Assembly (NCBI RefSeq): GCF_000317285.1
Contig: NZ_AJLN01000039.1
Location: 1-44,535, forward strand
Length of the DNA stretch: 44,535 bases
Origin: Chlorogloeopsis fritschii PCC 6912
GTDB lineage: Bacteria; Cyanobacteriota; Cyanobacteriia; Cyanobacteriales; Nostocaceae
Direction of reading: 5' to 3'
The notes under the pieces were generated by a model. The model saw only the letters and a program-made list of their open reading frames with translations, was not told where the DNA came from and did no database searches. This document shows, in pieces, positions 18,095-25,896 of the stretch; the stretch's first letter is position 1; every line of letters begins with the position of its first letter. The position numbers and the translations under genes were made by a program.

Positions 18095-18616
18095 ATGAAT
18101 AAAATTATTATCTTATCCTGCCTATTACTTCTGCTTATAGGTTGTCAACTTCAAAACAGGCCTGAAGTAAAGGCACCGATAGAGGTAAAAGTCGCACAAG
18201 TCATAAGTGGGCAAACTTTAGAAGTGCTAGGAATAGGTGAGCAACCAAATTTGATGTCTCAAGTGCGGTTGTTAGGTATCGATACTCCAGATTTACAACA
18301 GCGCCCTTGGGGTAATGCAGCCAGAGAACGCCTGCAAGAGTTAATTGGTGAACAACCTGTCAAGCTGGAGTTTGATGTAGAAGTCAAGGATCAATTTGGG
18401 CGGACTCTGGCTTATGTGTGGAAAGATAAAGCGTTATTGAATGAACAGTTAACTAAAGAAGGATATGCTCTATTTGTAGCGCGATCGCCTAACCATAAAT
18501 ACGATCACCGTCTTGAACGCGCTCAACAAAGAGCAAGACTTTTGGGAATAGGTATTTGGAATCCAGAAAATCCCATGCGTTTTACTCCTGCTGAATTTCG
18601 CCGCCAATATCGTTAA
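18095..18616 (+). CDS. Thermonuclease-fold (SNase-like) lipoprotein with altered active site
   Basis: Protein of 173 residues with a lipoprotein signal: hydrophobic LSCLLLLLIGC with the lipobox cysteine at residue 17, so it is likely membrane-anchored outside the cytoplasm. Residues 30-160 follow the staphylococcal nuclease fold (VRLLGIDTPD, FGRTLAYVW, GIWNPENP). Set against the classical enzyme, R58 and R103 correspond to the catalytic R35 and R87, and D63 to D40. The general base E43 is replaced by D66, and the calcium ligand D21 is a glutamine in VISGQTLEV. Nuclease activity is thus doubtful. It lies between repeat-filled gaps and upstream of the inositol-phosphatase gene on the same strand. 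Confidence 0.85.
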   Translation: MNKIIILSCLLLLLIGCQLQNRPEVKAPIEVKVAQVISGQTLEVLGIGEQPNLMSQVRLLGIDTPDLQQRPWGNAARERLQELIGEQPVKLEFDVEVKDQFGRTLAYVWKDKALLNEQLTKEGYALFVARSPNHKYDHRLERAQQRARLLGIGIWNPENPMRFTPAEFRRQYR

Positions 18617-18695
18617 TGACAATTGCTAATAGCTAATCGCTAATTGCCAATTGCCTTTTACTATTAGCTATTAGCCATTAACCATTAGCCATTAC
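18617..18695. repeat. Short tandem repeat, GCTAAT/TTAGCCATTA type
   Basis: Imperfect 7-10 base units (gctaatagctaatcgctaattgcc, then attagccattaaccattagccatta; both read in pieces) fill the gap before the next gene. The same units recur at 39738-39785. Non-coding. Confidence 0.6.
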
Positions 18696-18702
18696 AGCAG
18701 AT

Positions 18703-19527
18703 ATGTCAGTTTCTCTATCTCAATTACAAAGCTTCCTAGACATTGCTACAGAAGCGGCGCTAGCTGCTGGTGCAGTTTTGCAAGGTTACTTGGGTAAAGT
18801 AGAAGATGCCATTACCGAAAAAGGACGCCCTGGCGATTTAGTCACCGTTGCCGATAAAGCTTCAGAAGAGGTGGTTTTGGAAGCTTTGCGCCGTCACTTT
18901 CCCGATCACGCCATACTTGCGGAAGAATCTGGGAAAATAGGAAATCAAGAAAATGAATTTCTTTGGGCGATTGATCCTTTGGATGGTACAACTAATTTTG
19001 CTCATCAATACCCATGTTTTACTGTATCCATCGGGTTGTTAATTGATGGCGTACCGCAAGTAGGTGTCATTTACGATCCGTTTCACAATGAATTATTTCG
19101 TGCGGCACAAGGTTTGGGAGCGACACGTAACCGTCACCCTATTAGAGTTTCAGAAACTTCTAAACTAAGTCAAAGTCTTCTAGTAACAGGATTTGCCTAC
19201 GATCGCCGGGAAACATCTGACAATAACTACGCAGAATTTTGTCACTTCACTCATCTTACCCAAGGAGTCAGGCGCACTGGTTCAGCGTCTCTCGACTTAG
19301 CTCATGTTGCCTGTGGACGTGTCGATGGCTACTGGGAACGGGGAATTTCTCCTTGGGATATTGCGGCGGGCATAATTATCTTGCGGGAAGCAGGGGGTAA
19401 AGTTACCGCCTATGATGGCACTCCCATCAAACTTGAATCAGGTAGGATTCTGGCAACAAATGGCTATATTCACGACATTATGATTCGCGAACTTCAACAA
19501 GTTCTACCCTTGTCTGCTTGGAAGTAA
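18703..19527 (+). CDS. Inositol monophosphatase family protein
   Basis: Mg-dependent sugar-phosphate phosphatase of 274 residues, the family's usual length. Metal-site motifs are complete: EESG near residue 70, WAIDPLDGTTNFAH near 90-103, and WERGISPWDIAAG near 205-217, with the aspartate that holds the third metal. The N terminus (GDLVTVADKASEEVV) matches the family as well. Members act on inositol-1-phosphate, but in cyanobacteria also on other substrates such as histidinol phosphate or bisphosphates, so the substrate is left open. The ATG at 18703 follows an AGCAG stretch with no strong ribosome-binding site. Confidence 0.9.
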   Translation: MSVSLSQLQSFLDIATEAALAAGAVLQGYLGKVEDAITEKGRPGDLVTVADKASEEVVLEALRRHFPDHAILAEESGKIGNQENEFLWAIDPLDGTTNFAHQYPCFTVSIGLLIDGVPQVGVIYDPFHNELFRAAQGLGATRNRHPIRVSETSKLSQSLLVTGFAYDRRETSDNNYAEFCHFTHLTQGVRRTGSASLDLAHVACGRVDGYWERGISPWDIAAGIIILREAGGKVTAYDGTPIKLESGRILATNGYIHDIMIRELQQVLPLSAWK

Positions 19528-19627
19528 TTTGAGAGGAGAGGAGGAGCAAGGGTGCACAGAAGAGGGGGAGAACCGCCAATACCGCGCTGGCTCACTAGTA
19601 ACTGTTAGCTATTAACTACTAACCAGT

Positions 19628-19695
19628 GTACGGGCGGGTTTAGAAGATAAATTTTTGGTTCTAACCCAAAGTTAATCAATCAAACCCACCCCTAC
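19628..19695 (+). repeat. MITE-like element, copy 2 (GGGCGGGTTT family)
   Basis: The ends GTACGGGCGGGTTT and AAACCCACCCCTAC are inverted with two mismatches, 68 bases end to end. It shares GGGCGGGTTTAGAAGATAAA with copy 3 at 38550. Its right end lies within the frame that runs into the truncated AraC gene, so it marks the break in that gene. Confidence 0.7.
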
Positions 19696-19732
19696 CACAG
19701 TTAAAAAAGGTCAACGTATTGTTCAAGTTGGT

Positions 19733-20356
19733 ATGCAAATACCGCATAACCGACTTGTAAATTTTTTCTCTGAGCAAAACGAAGCAGCGAATGCACAGTT
19801 GCGACCTTTAGTCAATGAAAATGATTGGCAAACCATACTGTTTCCCAAAAGCACTCCAGCAATCCAGGGAGTGGCACAGCAAATTATTAACTGTCCTTTT
19901 CAAGGTGTGACAAAAAAGATTTATTTACATGGAAAAATATTTGAATTAATCGCCTTACAGCTAGCTCCAATTTTAGAGAACGAGGTTAAAAACAAGACAA
20001 GACCACGACTCAAACCAGATACTGTGGCGCGAATTCATCATGCTAGGGATATTTTACATTGCCGCTTGCAAAATCCACCGTCATCGTTGGAATTAGCACA
20101 AAATATCGGGGTGAGTGAGAGAACTCTTAGGCGAGGGTTTCGAGAACTATTTGATACAACTGTATTTGGCTATTTAATGCAAAGACGCATGGAAAAAGCA
20201 CAGATACTTTTGCGAGAAGGAAATTGTAGTGTTGCAGAAGTAGCAAATCTTGTTGGTTATTCCCACTTGGGTTTATTTGCAACTGTATTTAAGCGTCAGT
20301 ATGGTATCTCTCCCAGGGAATGTTTAATGGGGAAAAAGTCTTTGTCCGGATCGTGA
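19733..20356 (+). CDS. AraC-family regulator (PchR-like), N-terminally truncated
   Basis: Transcription factor of which 207 residues remain; relatives that regulate siderophore uptake usually have about 320-340. The C-terminal half has the double helix-turn-helix (SSLELAQNIGVSERTLRRGFRE; CSVAEVANLVGYSHLGLFATVFKR) and ends YGISPRECL. The frame extends upstream of ATG 19733 with family-like text (TVKKGQRIVQVG), but runs straight into the palindromic element ending at 19695 and meets TAA at 19673. The sensor N terminus is therefore lost. The DNA-binding part may still be made, but the regulator is probably non-functional. Downstream are remnants of two siderophore-binding-protein genes, its likely former targets. 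Confidence 0.8.
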   Translation: MQIPHNRLVNFFSEQNEAANAQLRPLVNENDWQTILFPKSTPAIQGVAQQIINCPFQGVTKKIYLHGKIFELIALQLAPILENEVKNKTRPRLKPDTVARIHHARDILHCRLQNPPSSLELAQNIGVSERTLRRGFRELFDTTVFGYLMQRRMEKAQILLREGNCSVAEVANLVGYSHLGLFATVFKRQYGISPRECLMGKKSLSGS

Positions 20357-20415
20357 TCAAAATGCCGAATGTAGATTGATTTACCTAGAAACTGCTCTTT
20401 ATACTCTTTTCAATA

Positions 20416-20589
20416 CAGTTGTTAAATAAGCTTAAACAAAGTCCTTTATGGTCACAACTCAAAGTTGTTCAAAAAAATAAAGTTTATGTTGTAGGTGGAC
20501 ATTGGCATAATCAAGATATTTTTGCTATTAATGCCATCCTCGATGACCTCGAAAAATACTTTGTTAACACACCACAAACCTATGATTAA
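20416..20589 (+). pseudogene. C-terminal remnant of an iron-siderophore binding protein
   Basis: The frame ends at TAA 20587. It reads LLNKLKQSPLWSQLKVVQKN, then KVYVVGGHWHNQDIFAINAI and LDDLEKYFVNTP. This is the conserved end of FecB/FhuD-type periplasmic substrate-binding proteins (NPLW..L.AV....VY, then LDDL.KYL). There is no start codon: an in-frame TAG lies about 30 bases upstream of the recognisable part. Roughly the last 57 codons of a gene of about 320 codons survive. Confidence 0.7.
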
Positions 20590-20618
20590 ATCTGTCTTTT
20601 TGTCTACAAACAGAAAAA

Positions 20619-21003
20619 ATGAGTGTGATTAAAAAACAGTCACATCGTTTAATTAAGCCGTTTTTACTCATGGCTTTTTCCCTACTTTTAATTACAGCTT
20701 GTGACCAACCTGTCAGCCAAAGACATAATATCTCCTTGAAGCCTTCTGTAATTTTTATCTCCTGGCAAATACCTCAACATTGAAACCATCAATGAATTCG
20801 ACACTGATATCCTATTTATTATTGATGTTGAACGAAAAACATCAAGCTTTTATTTTCAACATCCCATCTTTAGCAGCCTAAAAGTATTCAAAAACAATAG
20901 AGTTTATTTTGTGACTCCAGAAAAATGGTACACACTAGGTATATCAGGAGCAAACAAGGTATTAGATGACTTGTTTAAATACTTGCCTGTCAGTTATCAG
21001 TAA
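20619..21003 (+). pseudogene. Gutted iron-siderophore binding lipoprotein gene
   Basis: ATG 20619 opens a lipoprotein signal (MAFSLLLITACDQPVSQ; lipobox cysteine near residue 28), stopping at TGA 20781 after 54 codons. From 20770, one base out of frame, the sequence resumes with YLNIETINEFDTDILFIID, SSLKVFKNNRVYFVTPEKW and GANKVLDDLFKYL up to TAA 21001. These are the last 77 codons of a FecB-like protein. The joint at about 20760-20772 shows that about 190 central codons have been deleted, leaving both ends out of register. Confidence 0.72.
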
Positions 21004-21014
21004 ACAGTTATCAG

Positions 21015-21866
21015 TTAGCTTTCAAGCGCTTCTAACCAGGCTTGTAAATCAGTCATATCAGTAAAATCAAGCAAAGCTTCTCCTAAATTTTCCAATTGTT
21101 CTAAAGAAAGAGATTCAACACGCTGACGAACCTCTTGAGGTAATTCTCCCACCCGACGATTTAATAGACGCAAAACGAGCGATTTTTCTCTTTGCAATCC
21201 TTCTTGTCGCCCTTCTTCCTTAATTTCCCGATAAACTCGTGTTTCTTGGAGCGTAATTCCTAACATTTCCTCTACCTCCCTTTGACTTTTACTCTCAAAT
21301 TTGTACACCATTATCGTTGTTAATAAATTTATTATGGCGCGATTTTCTGGTTGAGATGCTTCCTGTTGACTCCTTGTCAGCAAGTACCTTGCTTCCTCAG
21401 TGGTACGTTTTTCCTCTAGGGTAGTCAACACCATTAATGCCACCCAAACAGGTAAGGAGCGGATATCACCCAACTCATCCAAATATATCCGATGTACCTG
21501 GGGGCTTTCCAGTTGGCTGAGGTAGGGGTTTAGCTCGCTCTGTTCCAAGCTGCGGGATGGGTATATTATTACTATTTGTAAATTACTAAACCTGTCACGA
21601 TTGCGGTAAAAGTACAGATATGATTCGGCAAACACCCTTTCGTATAGCCTTTCATCCTTCTGACACTGTACCTCGCAGAAATATACCACACCCGGCTGTT
21701 GATTTTCTGGTGGTAAAAACACTCCATCAATCTCAAATTTCGGTTCTTTGACTGCTACCGAATCAAATCTGTATTCGTCTGCATTTGCTGGGGGATTTGT
21801 CAATAATTCAAATAGTAAATTTGGGGATTGTTGAAATAACTTATAAAAAATCGAATCTCGACGCAT
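21015..21866 (-). CDS. Rpn family / DUF2887 PD-(D/E)XK nuclease-like protein with DUF4351 tail
   Basis: Protein of 283 residues of the Rpn/PD-(D/E)XK transposase-like group that is multi-copy in filamentous cyanobacteria. The nuclease core is at about 1-150: DSIFYKLF at the start, D47 in FEIDGVF, and E65-V-Q67 in YFCEVQCQ, which serve as the D...ExQ catalytic triad of this group. The region FAESYLYFYR and YPSRSLEQ follow. The last 60 residues (LVLRLLNRRVGELP, LSLEQLENLGEALLDF, LQAWLEAL) match DUF4351. RpnA relatives in E. coli promote RecA-independent recombination; the role in cyanobacteria is not known. It starts at ATG 21866 and stands alone, next to the decayed siderophore locus. Confidence 0.87.
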   Translation of the reverse strand: MRRDSIFYKLFQQSPNLLFELLTNPPANADEYRFDSVAVKEPKFEIDGVFLPPENQQPGVVYFCEVQCQKDERLYERVFAESYLYFYRNRDRFSNLQIVIIYPSRSLEQSELNPYLSQLESPQVHRIYLDELGDIRSLPVWVALMVLTTLEEKRTTEEARYLLTRSQQEASQPENRAIINLLTTIMVYKFESKSQREVEEMLGITLQETRVYREIKEEGRQEGLQREKSLVLRLLNRRVGELPQEVRQRVESLSLEQLENLGEALLDFTDMTDLQAWLEALES

Positions 21867-22118
21867 GAAAAGTCTGCTAAATCCGCACAGTCATCAAAAA
21901 CTTACCATTGAGTATCTTAATCCTCAAGTGCGATCGCAATACGAGCGTAGGTTAGTTGAAACAGAGTGAAACCCCACAAAAATAATACAAATCAACTCTT
22001 AGCTACTAAGCAATCACTCATAACAAATCCCTTTATGAGAATTCTTATCATTTAACGGTATTCTAAATAGAGAAGCAAATTATGAAATCAGTGTAGTGCT
22101 TCAGAAAAAATCAACCAG

Positions 22119-22829
22119 ATGATCGCGCTATGGCTCTCAAAAGTTCTTGCAAAAAGTTTCAGGATTCTCCTTGCCGTTACATTAGTCAGTACTACATTTG
22201 CTGCGATCGCATCCGCAGAGCAGCCCGGTTCTAGTAATGAACCTGAACTCCTGCAAACTGAGATTACACAGCAGGATCTTAAAATTATTGAGCAATTAGT
22301 GGCTATTGCTGAACGTAACTCAGCTGAAGTGCTAGAAACCAAAGCTGCAATGGGATTAAATGCCTTTACAGATGTGGTTGCTCTCGAATTTTCTCCGTCT
22401 GTGGCTACGATTTCAACATCACCAGATGACTCATCAGAGCGCGAAAACAGTTTTTCTTTCACCATCACAATTGATCCGATTAAATTTATCAGTACTTTTG
22501 GGCAACTTCCTGTCTTACAAGCTCGTTGGAAACAAGCCAGACAGCAAAAAAGATTAGCGATCGTGCAATACTATGTTGCCTATATCCAAGCCCGTCAAGC
22601 TGCTCTGGTTGCAGCTTATCGAATGCAAAAATTTACTAGAGGTTCTCGCATTGCCAGCATTAGTTCCAGAACAACTTCTCGCGAGAACAATCATCTTGCT
22701 AATCCTGATTATGTAGCGGCTGCAACATCTATGTTAGATACAAATACGCGCAAACGATTGGCATTAGAAGAATTAGCAGCTTGTGTAGGAATATCTGTGC
22801 AAGAATTGAGCGCTATGATTGACAAATAA
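22119..22829 (+). CDS. Conserved secreted cyanobacterial protein, function unknown
   Basis: Protein of 236 residues. The N terminus has a cleavable signal peptide (FRILLAVTLVSTTFAAIASA), so it is exported. The mature part begins with acidic helices (DLKIIEQLVAIAERNSAEVLETKAAMG) reminiscent of the start of TolC-type outer-membrane efflux proteins. It continues with a central beta-like stretch (SFSFTITIDPIKFI) and a helical segment VQYYVAYIQARQAALVAAY, and ends EELAACVGISVQELSAMI. The pattern of paired long helices with Ala/Gln repeats fits a TolC-like half-protein, but this is inference; I do not recognise the family by name. The start at 22119 lacks a clear ribosome-binding site. Confidence 0.65.
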   Translation: MIALWLSKVLAKSFRILLAVTLVSTTFAAIASAEQPGSSNEPELLQTEITQQDLKIIEQLVAIAERNSAEVLETKAAMGLNAFTDVVALEFSPSVATISTSPDDSSERENSFSFTITIDPIKFISTFGQLPVLQARWKQARQQKRLAIVQYYVAYIQARQAALVAAYRMQKFTRGSRIASISSRTTSRENNHLANPDYVAAATSMLDTNTRKRLALEELAACVGISVQELSAMIDK

Positions 22830-22920
22830 TGTAATGTATTATTTTAGACTATTGCGGGTAAACTTAACACAGAAGATAAACTAAAGTGAAATCACGTCTG
22901 CTTAGGTATAAAATCGCTCT

Positions 22921-23877
22921 ATGTCTTTAAAAATAGACCGTGGACTGTTTAAATATGATTTCATAGATTACCACGCAATTTTATGCGTTCCAGTGGATGC
23001 GGATGTGAAAGAAATCCGCAAACGATATTTAAAAATTGCCCGTTGCCTGCATCCCGATAGCTGTGCTGCAACTAACAATGCTGAAAAGCAACTAGCTAGC
23101 AATTTGTTGTCGAAGTTAGTGAATCCAGCCTACGAAAAGCTCTCTCAAGAAAAAAAACGTACAGAGTATATGATAGTGATGTCGCAAATGGGCAAGCGGC
23201 TACTGCAAGAATCTACATCAATAGAACTGACTTCAGATGTAGCAAAAAATTTAGCAGGTACGCCTCATTTGGAACACACATATAAAAGTGCGATCGCTAA
23301 AATTGCCGAAACTCAATACGACTCGTTAGAGAATCTATTGCAAGTTATTGGTTTAATTAGCGAGTTAAATTTAGTTTATTTAGTACGGAATGTGAGTAAA
23401 CCAGCTGCTGCCCCACCACCAACAGCACCAGTAAAAAATCACACTACTCCTACACCAACAGTAAATCAAGCTGCCCCAGCACCTCCTCCCGCCCAGCCCA
23501 AGGAAGAATCGATTGCGGTTCAATATATTCGCCGCTCCCAAGAATTAATTGCAAAAAATCAATTGGCACAAGCTGAGGTAGAATTACGAGATGCTTTGAA
23601 GTTAGAGCCAAATAATAGTCGTTGCCATAGCTTGATCGGAATGCTGTATTTAAAGCAAAATCAAACCACGATGGCAAAAGTTCATCTTGATCGCGCCCTG
23701 CAATTAGATCCTTCTGACGAAACAGCGTTGGAGGGAAAACGTAAAATTGAAAAGATTTTGGGACAAAAACCCGGTAGCGCAAAGCCTGTGGCAACGCCAT
23801 CTACTGGAGTTAAGCGATCGGATAAATCTGAGGGCGGCGGTTTATTTGGTGGTTTGTTTGGTGGGAAGAAAAAGTAA
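22921..23877 (+). CDS. J-domain protein with TPR repeats
   Basis: Cytoplasmic co-chaperone-like protein of 318 residues. The J domain spans about 13-90: HAILCVPVDADVKEIRKRYLKIARCLHPD, with the HPD tripeptide that stimulates Hsp70 ATPase. A Pro/Ala-rich linker (AAAPPPTAPVKN, AAPAPPPAQP) at about 160-195 leads to two TPR units (QELIAKNQLAQAEVELRDALKLEPNN; LIGMLYLKQNQTTMAKVHLDRALQLDPSD). The C terminus is glycine-rich (GGGLFGGLFGG) with lysines. It overlaps hisZ by one base (TAATG), so the two are probably translated together, although no functional link is known. The start is the ATG at 22921. Confidence 0.88.
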   Translation: MSLKIDRGLFKYDFIDYHAILCVPVDADVKEIRKRYLKIARCLHPDSCAATNNAEKQLASNLLSKLVNPAYEKLSQEKKRTEYMIVMSQMGKRLLQESTSIELTSDVAKNLAGTPHLEHTYKSAIAKIAETQYDSLENLLQVIGLISELNLVYLVRNVSKPAAAPPPTAPVKNHTTPTPTVNQAAPAPPPAQPKEESIAVQYIRRSQELIAKNQLAQAEVELRDALKLEPNNSRCHSLIGMLYLKQNQTTMAKVHLDRALQLDPSDETALEGKRKIEKILGQKPGSAKPVATPSTGVKRSDKSEGGGLFGGLFGGKKK

Positions 23878-25088
23878 TGGTATATCAACCACCAGCGGGA
23901 GCCAGGGATTTATTACCCCTAGATGTGGCTCAAAAACGCTGGATTGAAGAAAGACTGCAGCAGATATTTCACCGTTGGGGATATCACAGAATTATTACCT
24001 CAACGCTAGAGCGCATGGATACATTGATGGCAGGAGGTGCAATTCAAAGACAGGCAGTAATTCAATTACAAAATTCTGAAGACGAAGAACTAGGGCTACG
24101 TCCGGAATTAACAGCGTCAATCGCGCGTACTGCTGTTACCCGCATGGCAGGTGCTACTCTGCCACAACGTCTATACTACAATGCCAATGTTTTCCAGCGT
24201 CCGCAAGATTATCGACACAATCAACCGCAGGAATTTTATCAAGCTGGAGTAGAGTTGTTGGGTGGTAGCGGCTTACTCGCTGATGCGGAAGTGTTGCTGT
24301 TAATTGCAGACTGTTTGCAAGCACTCTCTCTCAACCGTTGGCACATAATTTTAGGCGAAGCAGGAATTATCCGATCGCTCCTAGAAGTGTTTCCCACTCA
24401 TTTACGCAATCAAATCCGCCATGCGATCGCCCATCTCGATCGGGTAAGTATAGATAATTTACCCTTGAGTGAAGAATTGCGGGAACGCGCCCGCATTATC
24501 TTAGATCTACGTGGCAAGAGTAGTAATGTTCTGCAAAAAGTCAGCAGTCTAGATTTAGATCCATTGCAGCAAGAAAGGGTCAATAACCTGAAATCTTTGC
24601 TAGAGTTACTTGAAAATCGGGGAAATTTTCCGCTCATTCTCGATCTGAGCCTGATCCAAACCTTTGACTACTACACTGGCATATCTTTTGAAATAGTCAG
24701 CGAAACCGAAACTGGAGCGCGAGTATTAGGAAGGGGTGGTCGCTACGATCAACTTTTGGAACTATATCATCCTCAAGGTCAAAACATACCCGGAATTGGT
24801 TTTGTTTTTTTTATTGAAGATTTATACCAAGCGATCTCCGATTCAGTGCAATTACCACAAACTATCCCAGCAACCAACTGGTTAGTTGTCGCAGAAAGCA
24901 AGAGTGCATACGCTGCTGCCTTTGCTTACGCTCAAAAACTACGCGATTCTGCTCATCTGGTAAGAGTAGAGATGGATTTGGGAGCAAAGGATGCAGACAC
25001 GATTCGACAGTATGCACGCGATCGCAGCATTGCTCAAATTGCTTGGGTAAAATCTGATTGTTCAACCACGATCGAATCAATAATATAG
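23877..25088 (+). CDS. hisZ: ATP phosphoribosyltransferase regulatory subunit HisZ
   Basis: Regulatory, non-catalytic partner of the short-form HisG in the first step of histidine synthesis. It is a class II aminoacyl-tRNA-synthetase-like protein of 403 residues. Visible motifs: PAGARDLLPLDVAQKRWIEERL at the N terminus, typical of HisZ/HisS; ELGLRPELTASIARTA (motif 2 region); FDYYTGISFEIVS and GRGGRYDQLLELY near 265-300. Compared with true HisRS it lacks the C-terminal anticodon-binding domain arrangement and the full HisA motifs, which supports HisZ. ATG 23877 overlaps the stop of the J-domain gene (TAATG). A GC-rich hairpin at 25201 follows. Confidence 0.9.
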   Translation: MVYQPPAGARDLLPLDVAQKRWIEERLQQIFHRWGYHRIITSTLERMDTLMAGGAIQRQAVIQLQNSEDEELGLRPELTASIARTAVTRMAGATLPQRLYYNANVFQRPQDYRHNQPQEFYQAGVELLGGSGLLADAEVLLLIADCLQALSLNRWHIILGEAGIIRSLLEVFPTHLRNQIRHAIAHLDRVSIDNLPLSEELRERARIILDLRGKSSNVLQKVSSLDLDPLQQERVNNLKSLLELLENRGNFPLILDLSLIQTFDYYTGISFEIVSETETGARVLGRGGRYDQLLELYHPQGQNIPGIGFVFFIEDLYQAISDSVQLPQTIPATNWLVVAESKSAYAAAFAYAQKLRDSAHLVRVEMDLGAKDADTIRQYARDRSIAQIAWVKSDCSTTIESII

Positions 25089-25200
25089 ATTCTGCGTACC
25101 TGTAGGAGACAATGTGGCATTTTGGCAACTTTTCATCCTCACAAGAGTTTAAGTTAGTCGCATAAATGCCCTTCTATAGTGAATTACGAAAACCTCCTCG

Positions 25201-25229
25201 CCCCGGTTGCCAGCCGGGGTATTTTATTG
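25201..25229 (+). terminator. Rho-independent terminator after hisZ
   Basis: The stem CCCCGG (25201-25206) pairs with CCGGGG (25214-25219) with loop TTGCCAG, followed by TATTTTATT. It lies about 110 bases after the hisZ stop codon. Confidence 0.7.
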
Positions 25230-25283
25230 CAGCAGACTCCTATGAACTACAGTTCACGAGCAAGTACGAAAATTTGCTTTCTC

Positions 25284-25374
25284 TAGCCTCTAGCCCCTAG
25301 CCCCTAGCCCCTAGCCCCCAGCCCCTAGCCCCTAGCCCCCAGCCCCCAGCCCCTAGCCCCTAGCCCCTATTTTC
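25284..25374. repeat. Heptanucleotide tandem repeat, 13 units of YAGCCCC
   Basis: Thirteen consecutive 7-base units fill exactly 91 bases: TAGCCCC mostly, CAGCCCC at units 6, 9 and 10, and TAGCCTC as the first. This is a typical STRR of heterocystous cyanobacteria. Unit number probably differs between strains. Confidence 0.95.
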
Positions 25375-25443
25375 AGGTGATATCTCCTGCCAAATTGCCA
25401 GATTCTAGCAAACTACTCCTGTTTTCTCTGTGTTGTTTTGTAG

Positions 25444-25551
25444 ATGGAATTAAACAGATCATTTAGGGAGCATCTTGTGATTACTAAAAATGTGATTGCT
25501 AAGGTACAACTTGTGAACATCGACGAAGATGATCGTGGCAGTGGTAGATAA
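25444..25551 (+). other. Short open frame of 35 codons, coding status unknown
   Basis: ATG 25444 to TAA 25549, preceded directly by an in-frame TAG, with no ribosome-binding site. The peptide ends VQLVNIDEDDRGSGR. An AGGAG with ATG 25563 follows but reads only four codons. I do not recognise a relative; it may be a fragment of a lost gene. The rest of the 25089-25896 gap holds the terminator, the heptamer array and the hairpin at 25707. Confidence 0.25.
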
Positions 25552-25694
25552 GGAGAAGAGTAATGTCAGATTTATAAACAATGTTTATAATCAATTTTTT
25601 AATTTCAGGTGTGCGTAAAATAGGCATCACAAAACACTATATATTTCCAGAGAAGACCAGAACTCATCCTCTTGAGTCTTCTGATCATCGATTT

Positions 25695-25740
25695 ATTGAC
25701 ATCCTCCCCCACACAAAGGGTTACTATTTGTGGGGTATTC
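25695..25740. mobile_element. Probable IS200/IS605-type hairpin end, remnant
   Basis: TTGACATCCTCCCC precedes a subterminal hairpin (CCCCACACAAA at 25707-25717 with TTTGTGGGG at 25727-25735) and then TATTCTCCC. This is the layout of the hairpin end of many cyanobacterial IS200/IS605 elements (gacatcctcccc, stem, ggggattc). No tnpA or tnpB remains nearby, so it would be a solo end or a palindrome-associated non-autonomous copy. Identity is by recognition only. Confidence 0.45.
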
Positions 25741-25896
25741 TCCCACAACCAATTCGCTGAACAATATTTTTGCTCGTGACTAGTACAGCAGGAAAGGTTT
25801 TGAAGTCATGATTCAGGCAGAAGTCATCCCATTAGCTTGTGTGTAACGTAAGACTAATGCTGTTGCATTTAGGGTTACTCAACGGGAAATATCAAA

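Noticed and set aside
22088-22557. Overlapping frames on both strands within the secreted-protein gene
   Set aside because: The 236-codon frame has a proper signal peptide and full-length composition; the others have none of this.
25284-25374. Tandem repeat considered as a CRISPR array
   Set aside because: Units are 7 bases with no spacers and no cas genes nearby.
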